DNA from: Brienomyrus brachyistius
Lineage: Eukaryota > Chordata > Actinopteri > Osteoglossiformes > Mormyridae
DNA length: 64,000 bases
Assembly: GCF_023856365.1 (NCBI RefSeq)
Contig: NC_064554.1
Coordinates: forward strand, 6,439,001 to 6,503,000
Direction: 5' to 3'
Positions 39,014 to 50,995 of this stretch are shown in pieces. Under the pieces are notes generated by a model. That model ran no database searches and was not told where the DNA came from. It worked only from the letters and a program-made list of their open reading frames with translations. The stretch's first letter is position 1. Each line of letters opens with the position of its first letter. The position numbers and the translations under genes are program-made.

Positions 39014-42000
39014 TCACCCCAGGAAAGTGGAGATGAAGACACTAGTGTCCAGGTTGAGTGTGGCATGCCACCAGAGGTCAGGGAAGTAGAGAACCTATCA
39101 GAAGTAAGAGATACCACCAATAAGCAGCAGCAAGCCATTAAAACATGGGGAGACACATCCCAGGACAGGGTCAGCCAGACTGGCACTAGACGCTAACAGA
39201 TGTTGGCCTGAAGCTGAATGTCATACAGCATGATAACTGCGGTGCTCTAACCTCCCCTGGTCGGATGGTGCACTCCAAGGGTCTTTGGGTGGCTGTCAAG
39301 GTTGGGTAAGTCTCTGTGACCCAAGACAAGGTGGTGCGGTTGGGGTGGAACTTTGGCTCGTGGTTGGGGGGGTAGAGGAACCAGCGCTGAGAGGAAAACA
39401 AACAGGAACGTGTCATGGACTGTTCAAGATCAGTCCTAGAATAAACAGTGCACCGCACGCTGAACTGCTCGAATGACCTTTCTGCCATGGATGACCTCAG
39501 AATACCCTGGACCATGCCAGTGGAAAGGCACTCCGGTTCCTGGACCTGTGGGACATTCCGGGGATGTTAGTGACCAGGTGAGTTTTATCCTAAGGATAAA
39601 AAAATGTTTCTGCAGCCTAGGACTCCACAGACCTGCGATTCCAAAGCTATAGGCCCCCCTGGTATGTGGTAGAACGTAACTTGGTGAGTGGTACTTCTCA
39701 AACAGGCTATGCCATTCTGTGAAATTGTTGTCTCCGAAAAAATAGAGGGTTTCTGTTACGGACAAGAAACAGCAGAGCCAGAATTAGCGGTTGTCGCCCA
39801 ATGACAGCTGCAGGTAGCTGGTCTGCTTCTTTACATCATTTTATACTGAAGTAGACTACGTTCATTCAACTGCTCTGCTCCTGGTTGCTATTATGTTATA
39901 TAAGCACCTCGGTAGCAGTAGAAAGAAAAAAAAGATACAGACCACTTCCGAGAGCACTGAGAGACTGAGGCTTCAGCAGGTATTCCACAAACTCCTGGAA
40001 TGGAACATCCACTGTGAAGGGAGGCAGGACATCAGACCAGGCTTGGATAGCAATAAACATGGGACCCGGGGTTATTATATCAAACAAAAACTCAAACTAT
40101 AAGAAAATATTTCCGGAAGTTACAAAAATAAAATAAAAGAGAACTAAATAAAAGTATAGATACTGCTTCTGAAACTACCTGTAGTAAAATAAAATCAACG
40201 TCAAATATTTTCTGTTACTGTATTCATAAAGGATTCTTTAAATATCAGAGACATAAAATAGCTCTAAAAGATTCAAACTATCCCTAGAAATAAAATTATT
40301 AAAATTTAAACTACAATAAACAACTAAACTGAATATATCTTTATTATTACTATTATTGATGAGTTGGCCAAATAAGGACAGTGGGGTTCAGCAGAGCTTC
40401 AAACTTGAGCAAATGTCTGGTGAAGCTAGTGAGCAGTTTGGGGCCTTTTTCACTCACCTTTGTGGTAAGAGAAGGTGTTAGCTGTGCTTAGTCTGACCCG
40501 CCGCTCCCCAAACTCTCGCAGGAGATGGTCCTTTGAGCACATCAGCCGGAACTCCTGATAAAATGGAACAGGAGAACACAGTCTAAGCGAATGGAACAGG
40601 AGAACACAGTCAAAGCGAATGGAACAGGAGAACACAGTCAAAGCGAATGGAACAGGAGAACACAGTCAAAGCGAATGGAACAGGAGAACACAGTCAAAGC
40701 GAATGGAACAGGAGAACACAGTCAAAGCGAATGGAACAGGAGAACACAGTCAAAGCGAATGGAACAGGAGAACACAGTCAAAGCGAATGGAACAGGAGAA
40801 CATAGTCAAAGCGAATGGAACAGGAGAACATAGTCAAAGCGAATGGAACAGGAGAACACAGTCAAAGCGAATGGAACAGGAGAACACAGTCAAAGCGAAT
40901 GGAACAGGAGAACACAGTCAAAGCGAATGGAACTGGAGAACACAGTCAAAGTGCATGGAATAGGACAGTGGTTCTCAAACTCGATCCTCAGGCCCCACTG
41001 CCTTGCTTGTGTTCCAGCTATCCCTGCCCTACACACTGCTGATTACCTGGATCAGGGGTGTTCAGTCAATCAGAAGCTGAAAGACAGCTGGGACTTGTGT
41101 GTGGGGCAGGGATAGCAGGAAAACAAGCAGGGCAGTGGGGCCCGAGGACCAACTTAGAGAACCACTGGAATAGAAGCAGGGGCGTCAGAAGCATTTTGAA
41201 GGGGAGGGACACTGGCATAAAATATTAGTCTTATGTTAAATGTGGGGGGCTCCAAACGAATATTTATGAAATGTGAGGGGGACACTTCCCCCTCAGATTT
41301 AATGGTGGTGATGCCCATGAATAGGAGAAGGCAGTGTAAGTGAAGGGAATAGGAGAACACGGTCTAAGTGAAAGGAATAGGAGAACAGTCTAAGTGAAGG
41401 GAACAGAAGAAGGCAGTCAAAGCAAATGAAAATAGAGAACACAGTCTAAGTAAATGGAATTGGAGAACAGTCTAAGCAAACGAAACTGGAGAACCCAGCC
41501 AAAGCGAATGGAACTGGAGAACAAAGTCAATGCAACAGATTTTCTTTTGTATTATGCTACTGCAGAGGGTGTCTAAATGATTCCATCTTTCATATTGTCC
41601 CCTAAATGGCAGCTCCTGCAACCAAGAATTAAAATGCTTCAATCTATTTTTTCAGGATATCACTGTTTTTTCCTCTTAGCGAAGGACTGTGAAACCAAAA
41701 CTGACCTGTACCGAACCGTAAACTGTGTGTGCCGTTAAACTAGTAGTATGTTCTTACCGTATTATCGGACAACCCTCTGATAATAACTGGTTTGGTGTAG
41801 GCATACCTGACAAAACAAGGTCAATAATTTTTCAAAGATGTTATAGTTGAATCTATCGGTCGGAAATTATTTAGTGCAACTGATTGAGCTCCGAGAGCAC
41901 CTACCCCTGGATAAACTGTTTATAGGTCAGCGAGGTGTCCCATATGTCAATAGTGCAGGGACCCTCATCAGTCAAGCTGGAATCTGCATGCGAGCACCTG

Positions 42001-42161
42001 TTCAGTACAGATAATACAAATAATATCATACATCACGATCGATAGCGGCTAGATACGTGTATACTGAAAGCGCTCTATACCTGCGTGGAGCTGCAACTGG
42101 GAAAGATGTGGCAGCATTTGGTAAAGACACCAGTAGGACGAAGGGTCTTACCAGCCTCCAT
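39014..42161 (-). CDS. jmjd8: JmjC domain-containing protein 8, N-terminal frame unresolved
   Basis: ER-lumenal JmjC protein linked to NF-kB signalling and metabolism. Exons: 41905-41997, 41758-41806, 40458-40554, 39943-40011, 39633-39752, 39478-39545, 39252-39386, 39014-39094, all in phase. Family stretches: YAYTKPVIIRGLSDNT, RLSTANTFSYHK, ETLYFFGDNNFTEW, AYSFGIAGPGTGVPFHWHGP, RWFLYPP, RPLECTIRPGE and VLYFPDLWWHATLNLDTSVF, ending STFLG. The upstream exon ending at 42081 gives a signal-peptide-like stretch (WRLVRPFVLLVSLPNAATSF) only in the frame that splices correctly. That frame has a TGA two codons upstream and no ATG. The only ATG (42159-42161) is in another frame and runs to a stop. Either an upstream exon, a sequence error or another start exists. 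Confidence 0.92.
40562..40965 (-). repeat. 28-bp minisatellite, about 14 copies, in jmjd8 intron
   Basis: Near-identical units (GAATGGAACAGGAGAACACA core) begin directly beside the acceptor of jmjd8 exon 40458-40554. Diverged units continue to about 41535. Read on the minus strand each unit is pyrimidine-rich (TTCTCCTGTTCCATTC), like the acceptor tract next to it. Plus-strand MEQENTVKANGTGEHSQ frames are repeat artefacts. Confidence 0.93.
40966..41167. mobile_element. hAT-type MITE, copy 2 (202 bp)
   Basis: Same termini and length as the 13320-13521 element (CAGTGGTTCTCAAA to GAGAACCACTG). The flanking 8-mers GAATAGGA and GAATAGAA match at 7 of 8 positions, a hAT-type target-site duplication. 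The target lies in the 28-bp minisatellite, whose units resume on the right. Confidence 0.88.
41177..41319. mobile_element. second, different MITE inserted in the same minisatellite (143 bp)
   Basis: The left end CAGGGGCGTCAGAA and the complement of the right end CATGGGCATCACCA are imperfect inverted repeats. The flanking 8-mers AATAGAAG and AATAGGAG match at 7 of 8. The flanks also resemble array units, so the duplication could partly reflect the array itself. Confidence 0.55.
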
Positions 42162-45100
42162 CGTCACCTGGAAACTCAGTTCTAGCAAGTATCCCAAATA
42201 AATTGAAATAAACTACAAAAATAACTGGATTACATTTCATATTTTAAACCGATGTAATAAAATTGCGGATAACTCGTAATTTATGGAAGTTTTTAATTGT
42301 TCAAACGTTATCGCATTAGGATGATGAGTATTTTGAACACTTAGTTCCTGCCACCGGGAGCCTGCCGCTTAGTGACACGTCTAATTTGACGATTCATCGG
42401 CGTGACTGATCCAATAGCAGGAGGAGAGAGTGCTAAAGCAAGCGACTACTAAAACAACGTTCCGTCGAGGTGTCTTATGGGATATGAAGTCTTTGGTGAA
42501 TACGTGTATTTCATCATTCGTCAACGTGTTTTCGATCTTAAGTATGGCCAAATTAATTAATATAAATAAAAGCAACCCACAGATTGACAATGCTAATTCG
42601 AATATTTCTTTACATTAAATATGTTAATATGTTTTTGCTAGTCATTTCGGTTAATTTTCGAAATGCGCTCGAACTGAAGGATTTTTGAGTGTGGGCATAT
42701 CATGGATGGGTTTTCCAAATGACTTTCGTGAGTCGAGTCATTATGCACAACTCATAAACAATTCTTTCGGTCTCCTTATTCTACGTTTTATTATTATTAT
42801 TATTATTAGGAAATTAACATTACACTGCATGATGTTTATTCTACAAACTATATCATGAAATATAATTTTTAAAATGTTTAAATGAATTTAATTAAAACAC
42901 AAAAAGCACACAACAAGAATCAAACCTCTGTTGAATCGCACATTTGTCAGATGACAGCATATAAGTCAACGCAACTTAGTCTGGCAGTTATGGGCCTGGA
43001 ATCAGGGACGGATTACGGACCGGGCCAGCGGGGCCGCTGCCTAGGGGCCCTTGGGGTGCAGGGGGCCTGTAGGGCCCCTAGCCCAAAACAATTTGCAACG
43101 CTTATCAACGCGAACGTTTTGCCCAGGGGCCCACACAACCCATAATCCGTCCCTGGGCTGGCATGATATTTTTTATTAGTGACAAGTCTGCACAAAGGAT
43201 AAGACGAACGCATAAGAAAATCGGAAACGTGCTGGTCAACATAACGAATAGTACCCAAACTGGTGTTATACAAATACAAGCGTGCATACATGCCCCTGTT
43301 TTAAAATTGTACCATTGTATTCATGCTTTTTATTTGTTGGCGAACCGTGTCATGTGTGATAAAAATGTGCAAAGAACTTCACAGCACTCATTGTCCAGTT
43401 GACAAGTATTTTTCGTCTCAGCTTCTAGCAACAAAATGAACATTGATTACACCTAAACAAAAACATGGTTAACATTATCGCGATCGATTTCGGGCAGGAG
43501 CCAGGGAAATTAAAGGGTTTGGGCCACTAAAAGTTCACTTCAGTATGATGTCAGAAAGTAATTTCCCTTTAAACAGACTGGACAAATGCTATTTTCACAT
43601 TTACTTCTAGCAGCATGTTCACATTTGGAGACATTTTTGACACATTTCAGCAGGAACTAAAGGGACTTTCAGTTTCAAATCCAGCTGGGAACAGAGCGCA
43701 CATATACACACATTGATTGTCAACGGGTGATGATTTTCAGGCAGGAGTTCAAGGGGTTAAATGCCTTGATCTAGTGAAAACACTTTAGAATGACAGTTTA
43801 TGATGCCTACAAGTGAAATGGCCCTAGAACATACCAACAGGAACTGGCTGACAGGTGAAGGATATAGCCCATTCTCATGTATATTATTCTTCAGGTTGTG
43901 GCTGGTTTTAACTGACTGTCAAGACAGTATATTAAATTTCTCTAGTGTGGATATACAGGCCAATACTACAGTGCAATTTGCATGCACACACATCACAATA
44001 AAACCACCATCAGAGAATGAAGCTACTTTTGTGAGCAGATGGGCAGTATTTCAAAGACTGTTTTCAAAAACTTTGATTGTATTTTATGTACATTTAAATT
44101 AATTAGCAAAATCTGTAATTTTGTGTATTTGTTTGTTTTCTGTCATGTTTTCTACCCCCTGATTAACCGCGTGCGCTGCCCCGATTGTGATCACCCGTTT
44201 CCTGTTATTTCGGCTTGTCTTGTGTATTTCAGTCCGCGTTCAAGTCTGTTTCCCCACATCTATCACTGATGTCGTTTTTTAGTGTCAGCGCTTTTTGTTA
44301 ATAAACCCTGTGGTTTTGCATCTCCGTCCGCCTGATCCTGATTTCCCCGCTCCGTCATCTCCCTGCTTATCGTTACAACCAGGCTTACAGACTTTTAATT
44401 ATAGCCCCTCACTGTCTCTGGCTAGATGCAAGTAAATCACGTGACACACCCTGCTGTGCACATCTTGCTCATCGTGAACATTATTTTCCTATGACCAGTA
44501 AACCAAGGAAAGAAGCTGCGTTGGTGCCCAGTGCAAATCGCCATGGCAAAGTACGTAGGAACAAGTAATCAAATGTTGCTTAATGAATGTCATTATAGGA
44601 GAGAAAAATAAAGCAATTAGCAAACAGCAGTGCTGTACTCTACAATTTGTGGATTAACTCGCTAGTCTGTTAGTAACATTCTAGTTAACTTTAAAGGCAT
44701 GCCAAGGCAGTGGTATATTGTGGTTTGTCATATATGCAGACTTAATTACTGTTGGAGAACTTAGCTGTGCTAAAAATCAACTAAGCTGAAAGGCTTGTGG
44801 TTGTGCTAAAAAGCTAAGTTGTAACGGAAGGATTGTAATGTAAGGGGGTAAATGAAGGAGAACATGTTTTATGTGTTTTAAGTTGATTAAGCAGGGAGAA
44901 GCACTGCTCTTTCTCACACAATAAATATTCACTGTCTCTTCAAATGATTGCTTGTAAACTTAGAGATCAAGGAAATTAGCTTAGGCAACTGTCGCATCTA
45001 TCATAAACATTGTTTATCTTCAAGATAATAGCAATTCAGGCATCTGACATGACACTTATGGCCAATGCATACTTCACTTTTCTGCATGCACTTTTGGTCG

Positions 45101-45549
45101 TGGAGGAGGGGACACAACGTGAATTTCATCTACAGGGGCTGCTGCAATAATATACAGCTGCAGACCCTCAATGCCACTATCAGGCCCCTCTGGTTGGTGG
45201 ACGCATTTGTGTTGAGACCAAAAAAAACATACTTTGTCGGTGTCACATGTTTTCAAAGTGGAGTTCTAAGGCACAATTACACCTAAAGGCCTGTATCAGC
45301 AGCAGAATGGCCATGCAATTTGGATTTAACACAGAAAATCCCTGAACTTGCAGCACTCAATGAATTGCCTCTGTTTCATTGCATTGCACTTGAAATATGA
45401 AGAAGCCTGTAATTCAATAGCAATTTTCAACATGTACATGTTTAACTAATCATTATTTTAACTCAGCAAATTTTGTGTCAAAGTTCACAATGTTTCAAAT
45501 GAACACAGACAAAAACTGAATGTAAAATAATATTTATTTAACAGAAATA
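42162..45549. other. jmjd8 upstream / element-rich intergenic region
   Basis: No confident gene. Contains an ATT run (42790-42810), a CAGGGACGGATTA-type MITE (43003-43156) and a possible LTR-retrotransposon end (44150-44400) with TTAATAAACCCTGTGG and a TTCCCCGCTCCGTC tail. Open frames are short and without family signatures. Confidence 0.55.
43003..43156 (-). mobile_element. CAGGGACGGATTA MITE, short copy
   Basis: Inverted ends CAGGGACGGATTACG and ATAATCCGTCCCTG enclose a GC-rich body with AGGGGCCCTTGGGGTGCAGG. A longer, oppositely oriented relative is at 48943-49233. Flanks CCTGGAAT and GCTGGCAT match at 6 of 8 if one extra G is assigned to the element. Confidence 0.75.
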
Positions 45550-45880
45550 CAATATTTATCTTATCTTAACCTACCCTATATTACCTTATTTTATAAAATT
45601 TTAACTTTATCTAAATGTATACTATCTTAATCTTATCCTATGTTATCTTATGTTACACAAACTTATATTACTCTTTCCTATCTTAATCTTATCCATATAT
45701 TATGCTATGCAGTTTTACCTTAATCTTATCCTGTTATCTTATGCTATACAAACTCATATTACTCTTTCCTATCAATCCTATACATATTATCTTATGTTAT
45801 ACAATTTTACCTTAATCTTATTCTATATTCTTATGTTATACAGTCTTAACTTATCCTATCTTATGCTAAGTACTTATGAG
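45550..45880 (+). repeat. (CTTAT)n-like low-complexity tract
   Basis: Degenerate TATCTTAATCTTATCCTATG-type units cover about 330 bp just beyond the 3' end of the candidate gene at 45898. The leucine/isoleucine-rich open frame through it is an artefact. Confidence 0.8.
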
Positions 45881-45897
45881 ATCTCTTGCCTAATTAT

Positions 45898-48141
45898 TTA
45901 TGTATAAATGTAGCTATTTACGTCTGATAAATAGCCCATCTCCGTGGCCATCGCCAGGACCCCGGGGATGGCACTCAGCTGGTCTAACACATCATTAGTA
46001 AATAGGACCTCATCTAGCTTCTTTAAGTTTTTGGTGAATGGCCCCTTCCGTCTTTTACGTCTCCTTTTTCGTGCTGGCAGGCCTCGCGTCGCACGTCTAC
46101 GGCATCCTGCGCTCGGCTGACCCCTGCTGGTTGCCACTGGGATGGGAGCACAGCCAACGGCGGAAGACATGGTCAGGGGCCCGGGGCGGCATTTCTTCCG
46201 ACGACCTCCATTACTGCCACTGGTTCGTCCTTTGGCATTATAAAGACAGAGGGCAGCACATTCAATTAAAGTGAATCCTTATGTTACCGTACAACAAAAC
46301 TACGTTCCGTATACATTTAAAGTAAAAAAAAAAAAAAAAAAAAGAATCAAACAAGGAATAAAAATAAAAGAATGATACAATTATGCAAAATAAAATGCAA
46401 AAATACAAGATTCAAATCAACTGATGGCCATTAACCAGAGACAGATATCACACTTGGCAGTCAGGACTGCACATTGAGAAAATACTGCCATCTCATTAGA
46501 TACAGGAAACAATTGCTCGTGAGATGCTGGTCTTGCATTGGGCTGCCCGCGTTTCACTAGAGGAACTTGACCCATAAACACACACCAGTTAGTGCAGATT
46601 CCATAATGTGCAAAACAGCTATAGCAAAAAACAACACTGGACAGGTTCATGTACATCAAATGTAGCAGCCCACTCAATCCAAATGCTGGCGTCAACAACT
46701 GATCAAGTTAATAATAGCTAGATCTTTCATTTTCTATAAACTGAATTTTCTTTCTTCTCAAGGTACCTAAACTAAGATTTCTGTTTTTCTGATTTACAAT
46801 ATGGGAAGAAATTCACCTGTAATCTTACCATTTTGTGGTGCTTTTCGGTGCTGTTTAAACAGCACAGCAGCAGATTTTACTGATTTCATTATATAATACA
46901 GTAGCCATTTAGATAAGAGCCATGCATGTTTACTGTTTCATGGCAATAAATCACCGTTTGGCTACAAGTGAACCTTTGTGAAGCCTTTTCAAATAATACT
47001 ATTAATATTACAATAACTTAGTTTATACTACGGGACCGTTGAATGCTTGAATCTGATTGGCTGACGAACGTTCTGAGGTGTGCAATTATTTTCAGGGAAA
47101 CGCACGACGAACGTAGTTCCAGGCAGCTCTCTTGACCGCATTACAGTTCCATATCACTTTGCATAGTTAACTGTAATAATATTGCAATAAATAGAAAAAT
47201 GCAACGAACGAATAAATAATTAAATGAATAAATATACATGCACAAGCTTTTCTGTCTCATTACTGCAATCACACGTCCTTGCACACGCACACTACGGTTA
47301 CACACTCACACAAAATCGTGTTGTCAGCGCTGCCCTGACGATTTTATCAGTTAGTCTAGTGTAGCAACTTAAAGGCTACCACTACACATGACATTTCTCA
47401 CTAGCGAGGTAATAACAGCGCTGCATCTTAAAGCAGACTTAGTTTAGAGACGGTGCTTCAGAACACTGTTGAGGGACACACAAAGGTAGCCTAATTCATA
47501 CAAGCTCTCTCTCTCTGTTTCTCTTTCTCTCTCTCTTTCTAATAACTTTATTATTAAATGCATTAGTCTGCTATCAACGGCTGAAGCCTCCATTGCCAGC
47601 TTTAAAATGACGTTTTGGAACTAGCAAAAGAGTCGTTGGATGAGATGCGGAAGAAATAATCCTACTCACAATAGCGACTTAAGTAGAAAAACCGGACGAA
47701 TCCATTGAAATATATCATCTGATCGATGTCTTGAGGTGTGGCAACCGTAGTATAAGCGGAAAAATTGACTCCGGACCGTTGAATTATTAGAAAAATAATG
47801 CACACCCGAGGTTCGCTTCGCGTCGTGGCCGCATCACCACCTCGGGTGTGCATTATTTTCTAATAATTCAACGGCCCGTCGTCAATTATTCCTTACTTAT
47901 TTGAATGCTATACTTCCATAACTGTAAATTACATGAACAGAGTCACAAATATACAATGAATGAATGTTGGCTGACCCAACACTGTATCCCCAAGCTCAGT
48001 TGGTCTATGCATCATTTTGCCATCCTTACCATGGTTAATGGAACCAGGGGTATTTTCCGGAGTAATCCGGACATTGACTGCTCCGTTGGGCAGGAGCCAG
48101 TCGATCTTCCTGAGGCACACAGTCATTTTGGAGACAGACAT
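45898..48141 (-). CDS. unrecognised two-exon candidate gene, about 116 residues
   Basis: Not recognised. Exon 1 (48030-48141) starts MSVSKMTVCLRKIDWLLPNG, uses gene-like codons and ends NHG at a good donor (CATG|GTAAGG). A second exon at 45898-46136 follows a CATCCCAG acceptor in matching phase 1. It encodes a basic stretch (RKRRRKRRKGPF) then an acidic/hydrophobic tail (LDQLSAIPGVLAMATEMGYL) and TAA. Joined they make 351 nt, 116 residues. A later acceptor (CTGCCAG, before CACGAAAAAGG) would also fit. AATAAA on the minus strand occurs near 45531. The 1.9-kb intron holds a hairpin-bearing transposon remnant. It could be a small nuclear protein or part of a larger gene; exon pairing is inference. 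Confidence 0.42.
47035..47880. mobile_element. DNA-transposon remnant with terminal hairpin
   Basis: GACCGTTGAATGC at 47036 and the complement of ATTCAACGGCCCGTC at 47867-47881 mark matching ends. The TGTGCAATTATTTTC motif of the left end recurs inside the right-end hairpin. No transposase frame is seen. The family was not identified. Confidence 0.5.
47777..47875. repeat. near-perfect palindrome, about 35-bp arms
   Basis: CCGTTGAATTATTAGAAAAA... at 47777-47812 pairs with the complementary arm 47841-47875 with a single-base length difference. It encloses a 28-base loop that is CpG-rich (TTCGCTTCGCGTCGTGGCCG). It could extrude as a stable hairpin. Confidence 0.92.
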
Positions 48142-50995
48142 CTTGCACGTCCTCTCTCTGGCTGAGAAACAGCAATACTGTGTCGCTTTGAATGTTCAAA
48201 TCAAAACTTTAAATGCTATTAGAATTGTTATGATGCGGTTGCTCGGTTACGGTGGCCGATTACAAAGTTATCAAAAGCTTTAGTGAAATGACAACACGCA
48301 GGATCTACACTTACAAACGCGCGAAGGTTACTAGCACCGCTGCAAATTTAGAAAACAGGTGTAACACAGAAAAGCACCGTAAATCTGCTCTTAGTTCACA
48401 GTTGTGAAGTTAACGGATTTGATTTGATTAAGTTATCGCGAGAGCTGTGGTCGTGACATCGCACAGACTCCCAGAATTCACAGCGAAAAGCAAACCACTC
48501 AATTAGCGATTCACTGGGGATTGGATGGAGGGGAAAGGCAGCTATACAACTGAACATTTAGCACATTTGACGGAAATTTTGCTAATCTTCCTAAAATATA
48601 GAATTATATCGATTCACTTATCGCGATATCATGTTTGTCATAGTGTATCGATTTTACTTACTAGTTTACGTGCAATGATCCCTGGCAGACGGTAGTTCAT
48701 TATGTGTTTAACCTCCCGACTGCTAGGCAGCGCTGTAATTATTCTTAAACCCTTTGACAACAAAAACTTAAGAATTATGAACAAAAATGGCAGCGCGCAT
48801 AGACGCAGTGGCACTGAGTTCTCCAGTGTTCTAATTATGGTGATGTGTTACTGGTTACTTTGCTTCCAGTAACAGTGTTTTATTCTTTTTTTCGTTCTAT
48901 ATTTTTGGTGTATTTATAGTGTATTTTACCTGTACTTGCAGGCAGGGACGGATTATGGGTTGTGTGGGCCCCCGGGGCAAAAACGTTCGCGAGGGCCCCC
49001 ACCACCACCACCACCACAATTCAAGGGCCCTTGGCAGCCAAACGCCCTCCCTATAGGGTCAGGGGCCCTTGTAGGCAGACGATCAAAAAATGTAGGCCCT
49101 CTAAAATAGACAAACGAAAATACATTGTTGATAAGCGTTGCAAATTGTTTTGGGCTAGGGGCCCCACGGGCCCCCTGCACCCCAAGGGCCCCTGGGCGGC
49201 GGCCCCGCTGGCTCGGTCCGTAATCCGTCCCTGTGCCAGCCAGCTGACCAAAGTTGACAACACTGCCGTGATACTGCATGTTCCTTTCTGTTTGGTCTTT
49301 TTGTTGAATAAAACCTCATTTGTTTGCTGCATATCCTACTCTAACGTCCTTTGTCCCTTATTGCGTCTGATACTTCATAATGTTTTTGAAGGAGTTACTT
49401 ATTTATATAATATGAATGGTCAAGATGTGTGAAAATGCAAGTATGTTTTCGACTAAATTTTGTTTTTATTTTTTCTTTGATAACAAATCAAGTTAATTTA
49501 AAGCCATTTTAGAAATGCAATGTTCCGCATTACAAGCGTTAAATCTGTCCTTAAAGACTGCATGTTTAAACCAAATAACACGTTATAATGACAGTTTTCC
49601 AGATGTTTCTTTCAGGAATTTAAAGTGGACAGATTAATCTGTGTGCGCGCGTGTGTATATGGATGTGTAGACAACTAAACATGTTCATATCATTGGACTG
49701 CATGTACGATTGATTTAGTCGACTAAATAGCCTGTCATTGTTGCCGACTAGACTAAAACTAGACTAAAAAAACAGTTAAAACATGATTAAGTTGCATTTT
49801 CGTCAAAGGACTAAGACTTTAAGATGTAATTTTCTATCATGCTTAAGTGAAATTCCATTTTCTCACAGTTTTATATTCATGCTGGCAAATGTTTATATTA
49901 CAGAATTTAAGTCCTTCATTGCTTTATGGTTTTTGGGCCATGTATCAAAAGAAGTCACATCATTTTTTTATGTAATATAGAAATGAACATAATAAAATGT
50001 TCATAATAAAACATTATTATACAGTGGTATATGGTGTCCGTATAAGGTTAAAGAATATTTTTGTTCATCTACAGAATAATAAGGTATAGAGACGGACAGA
50101 GATAATTCAGAATTGGAAATGGAAAAACGTTTGCGTTTGTCTCATTTTCTAATGATGTACTCGCAGATTATTACTGCAACTGCCCAGATATGTACTTTCC
50201 TCAAAGTGCTAACAAGTCAGCCGAACCGCGTGTTCAGTTAATACGAATCGAAAGCCTATAGGGACATATATAGTGACGGTTACTTATGCACCATCAAGTA
50301 AGGTATTATCGGCGATTACTAGTGAGGTGATAATTACAATTTTGTATAATATACATTTAATAAATTATAACACCGATTCGTCGACAAAATATTGGAATTA
50401 AACTACAGGGGCTTGTATGTATAAGAAGTTGACTGCCTCATTTAGCCTTGCATATCAGCATTAAGTATGCGTCGGGGTGAGCGATCATGTTTAAATGTAC
50501 TAAGTCAACTTTTCTACTCAGCCTTATAATGTGATTTTTGTGGCTTTTATGCACTTCCCCAGGAACAATTGAACAAGGTGCACAGTTTTCACACCGGACG
50601 ACGTTCATAGTCGGAACACTGTTCACACGGCAATACAGTACACCAAGCTGGGGTGTCTTTCATCGTGGGACATATATATATTTCCATGTCGAGTACACCG
50701 ATTTGTGCCCGTCATATATAGGCAATATTCAGACTTGTTCTACATTACTGGTGAGATAGCGAGGTATCTGGTACACAAAATTTAGTTTTCTCGATTTTGA
50801 TTTGAAACGACAATGATCTTTTGCTTTTAGTGTGCATGTCTTCGTTACAAAGCAAGAATCAGGAACAACGAATACAAGGTCATGATTAAGGTCGTTAAAT
50901 TGCAACTAATACATCACCAGTCATTTTCATGAATCTCTCATCCACATAGACTTCGTCTTAATGTCAGATTGTAACTGCTGCTTCTGCTACTGGAC
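48142..50995. other. intergenic region before antkmt
   Basis: AT-rich DNA with a MITE (48943-49233) and no recognised gene. Open frames inside the MITE are GC-rich artefacts. Confidence 0.6.
48943..49233 (+). mobile_element. CAGGGACGGATTA MITE, long copy (291 bp)
   Basis: Ends CAGGGACGGATTATGGG and TCCGTAATCCGTCCCTG form inverted repeats. The right half is the reverse complement of the 43003-43156 element. It carries a CCACCACCACC run. No clean target duplication is visible. Confidence 0.78.

Noticed and set aside
40562..40965. Possible CRISPR-like direct repeats
   Set aside because: Units are contiguous with no unique spacers, in a vertebrate intron; this is a minisatellite. The same holds for the 44-bp array at 59025-59545.
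42081..42161. 55-nt intron inside jmjd8 exon 1 (ATGGAGGCTG|GTAAGA to CCCAG) restoring the frame
   Set aside because: The frame would join, but a 55-nt intron is shorter than usual in vertebrates and the product would lose the signal peptide. Kept only as an alternative to test.
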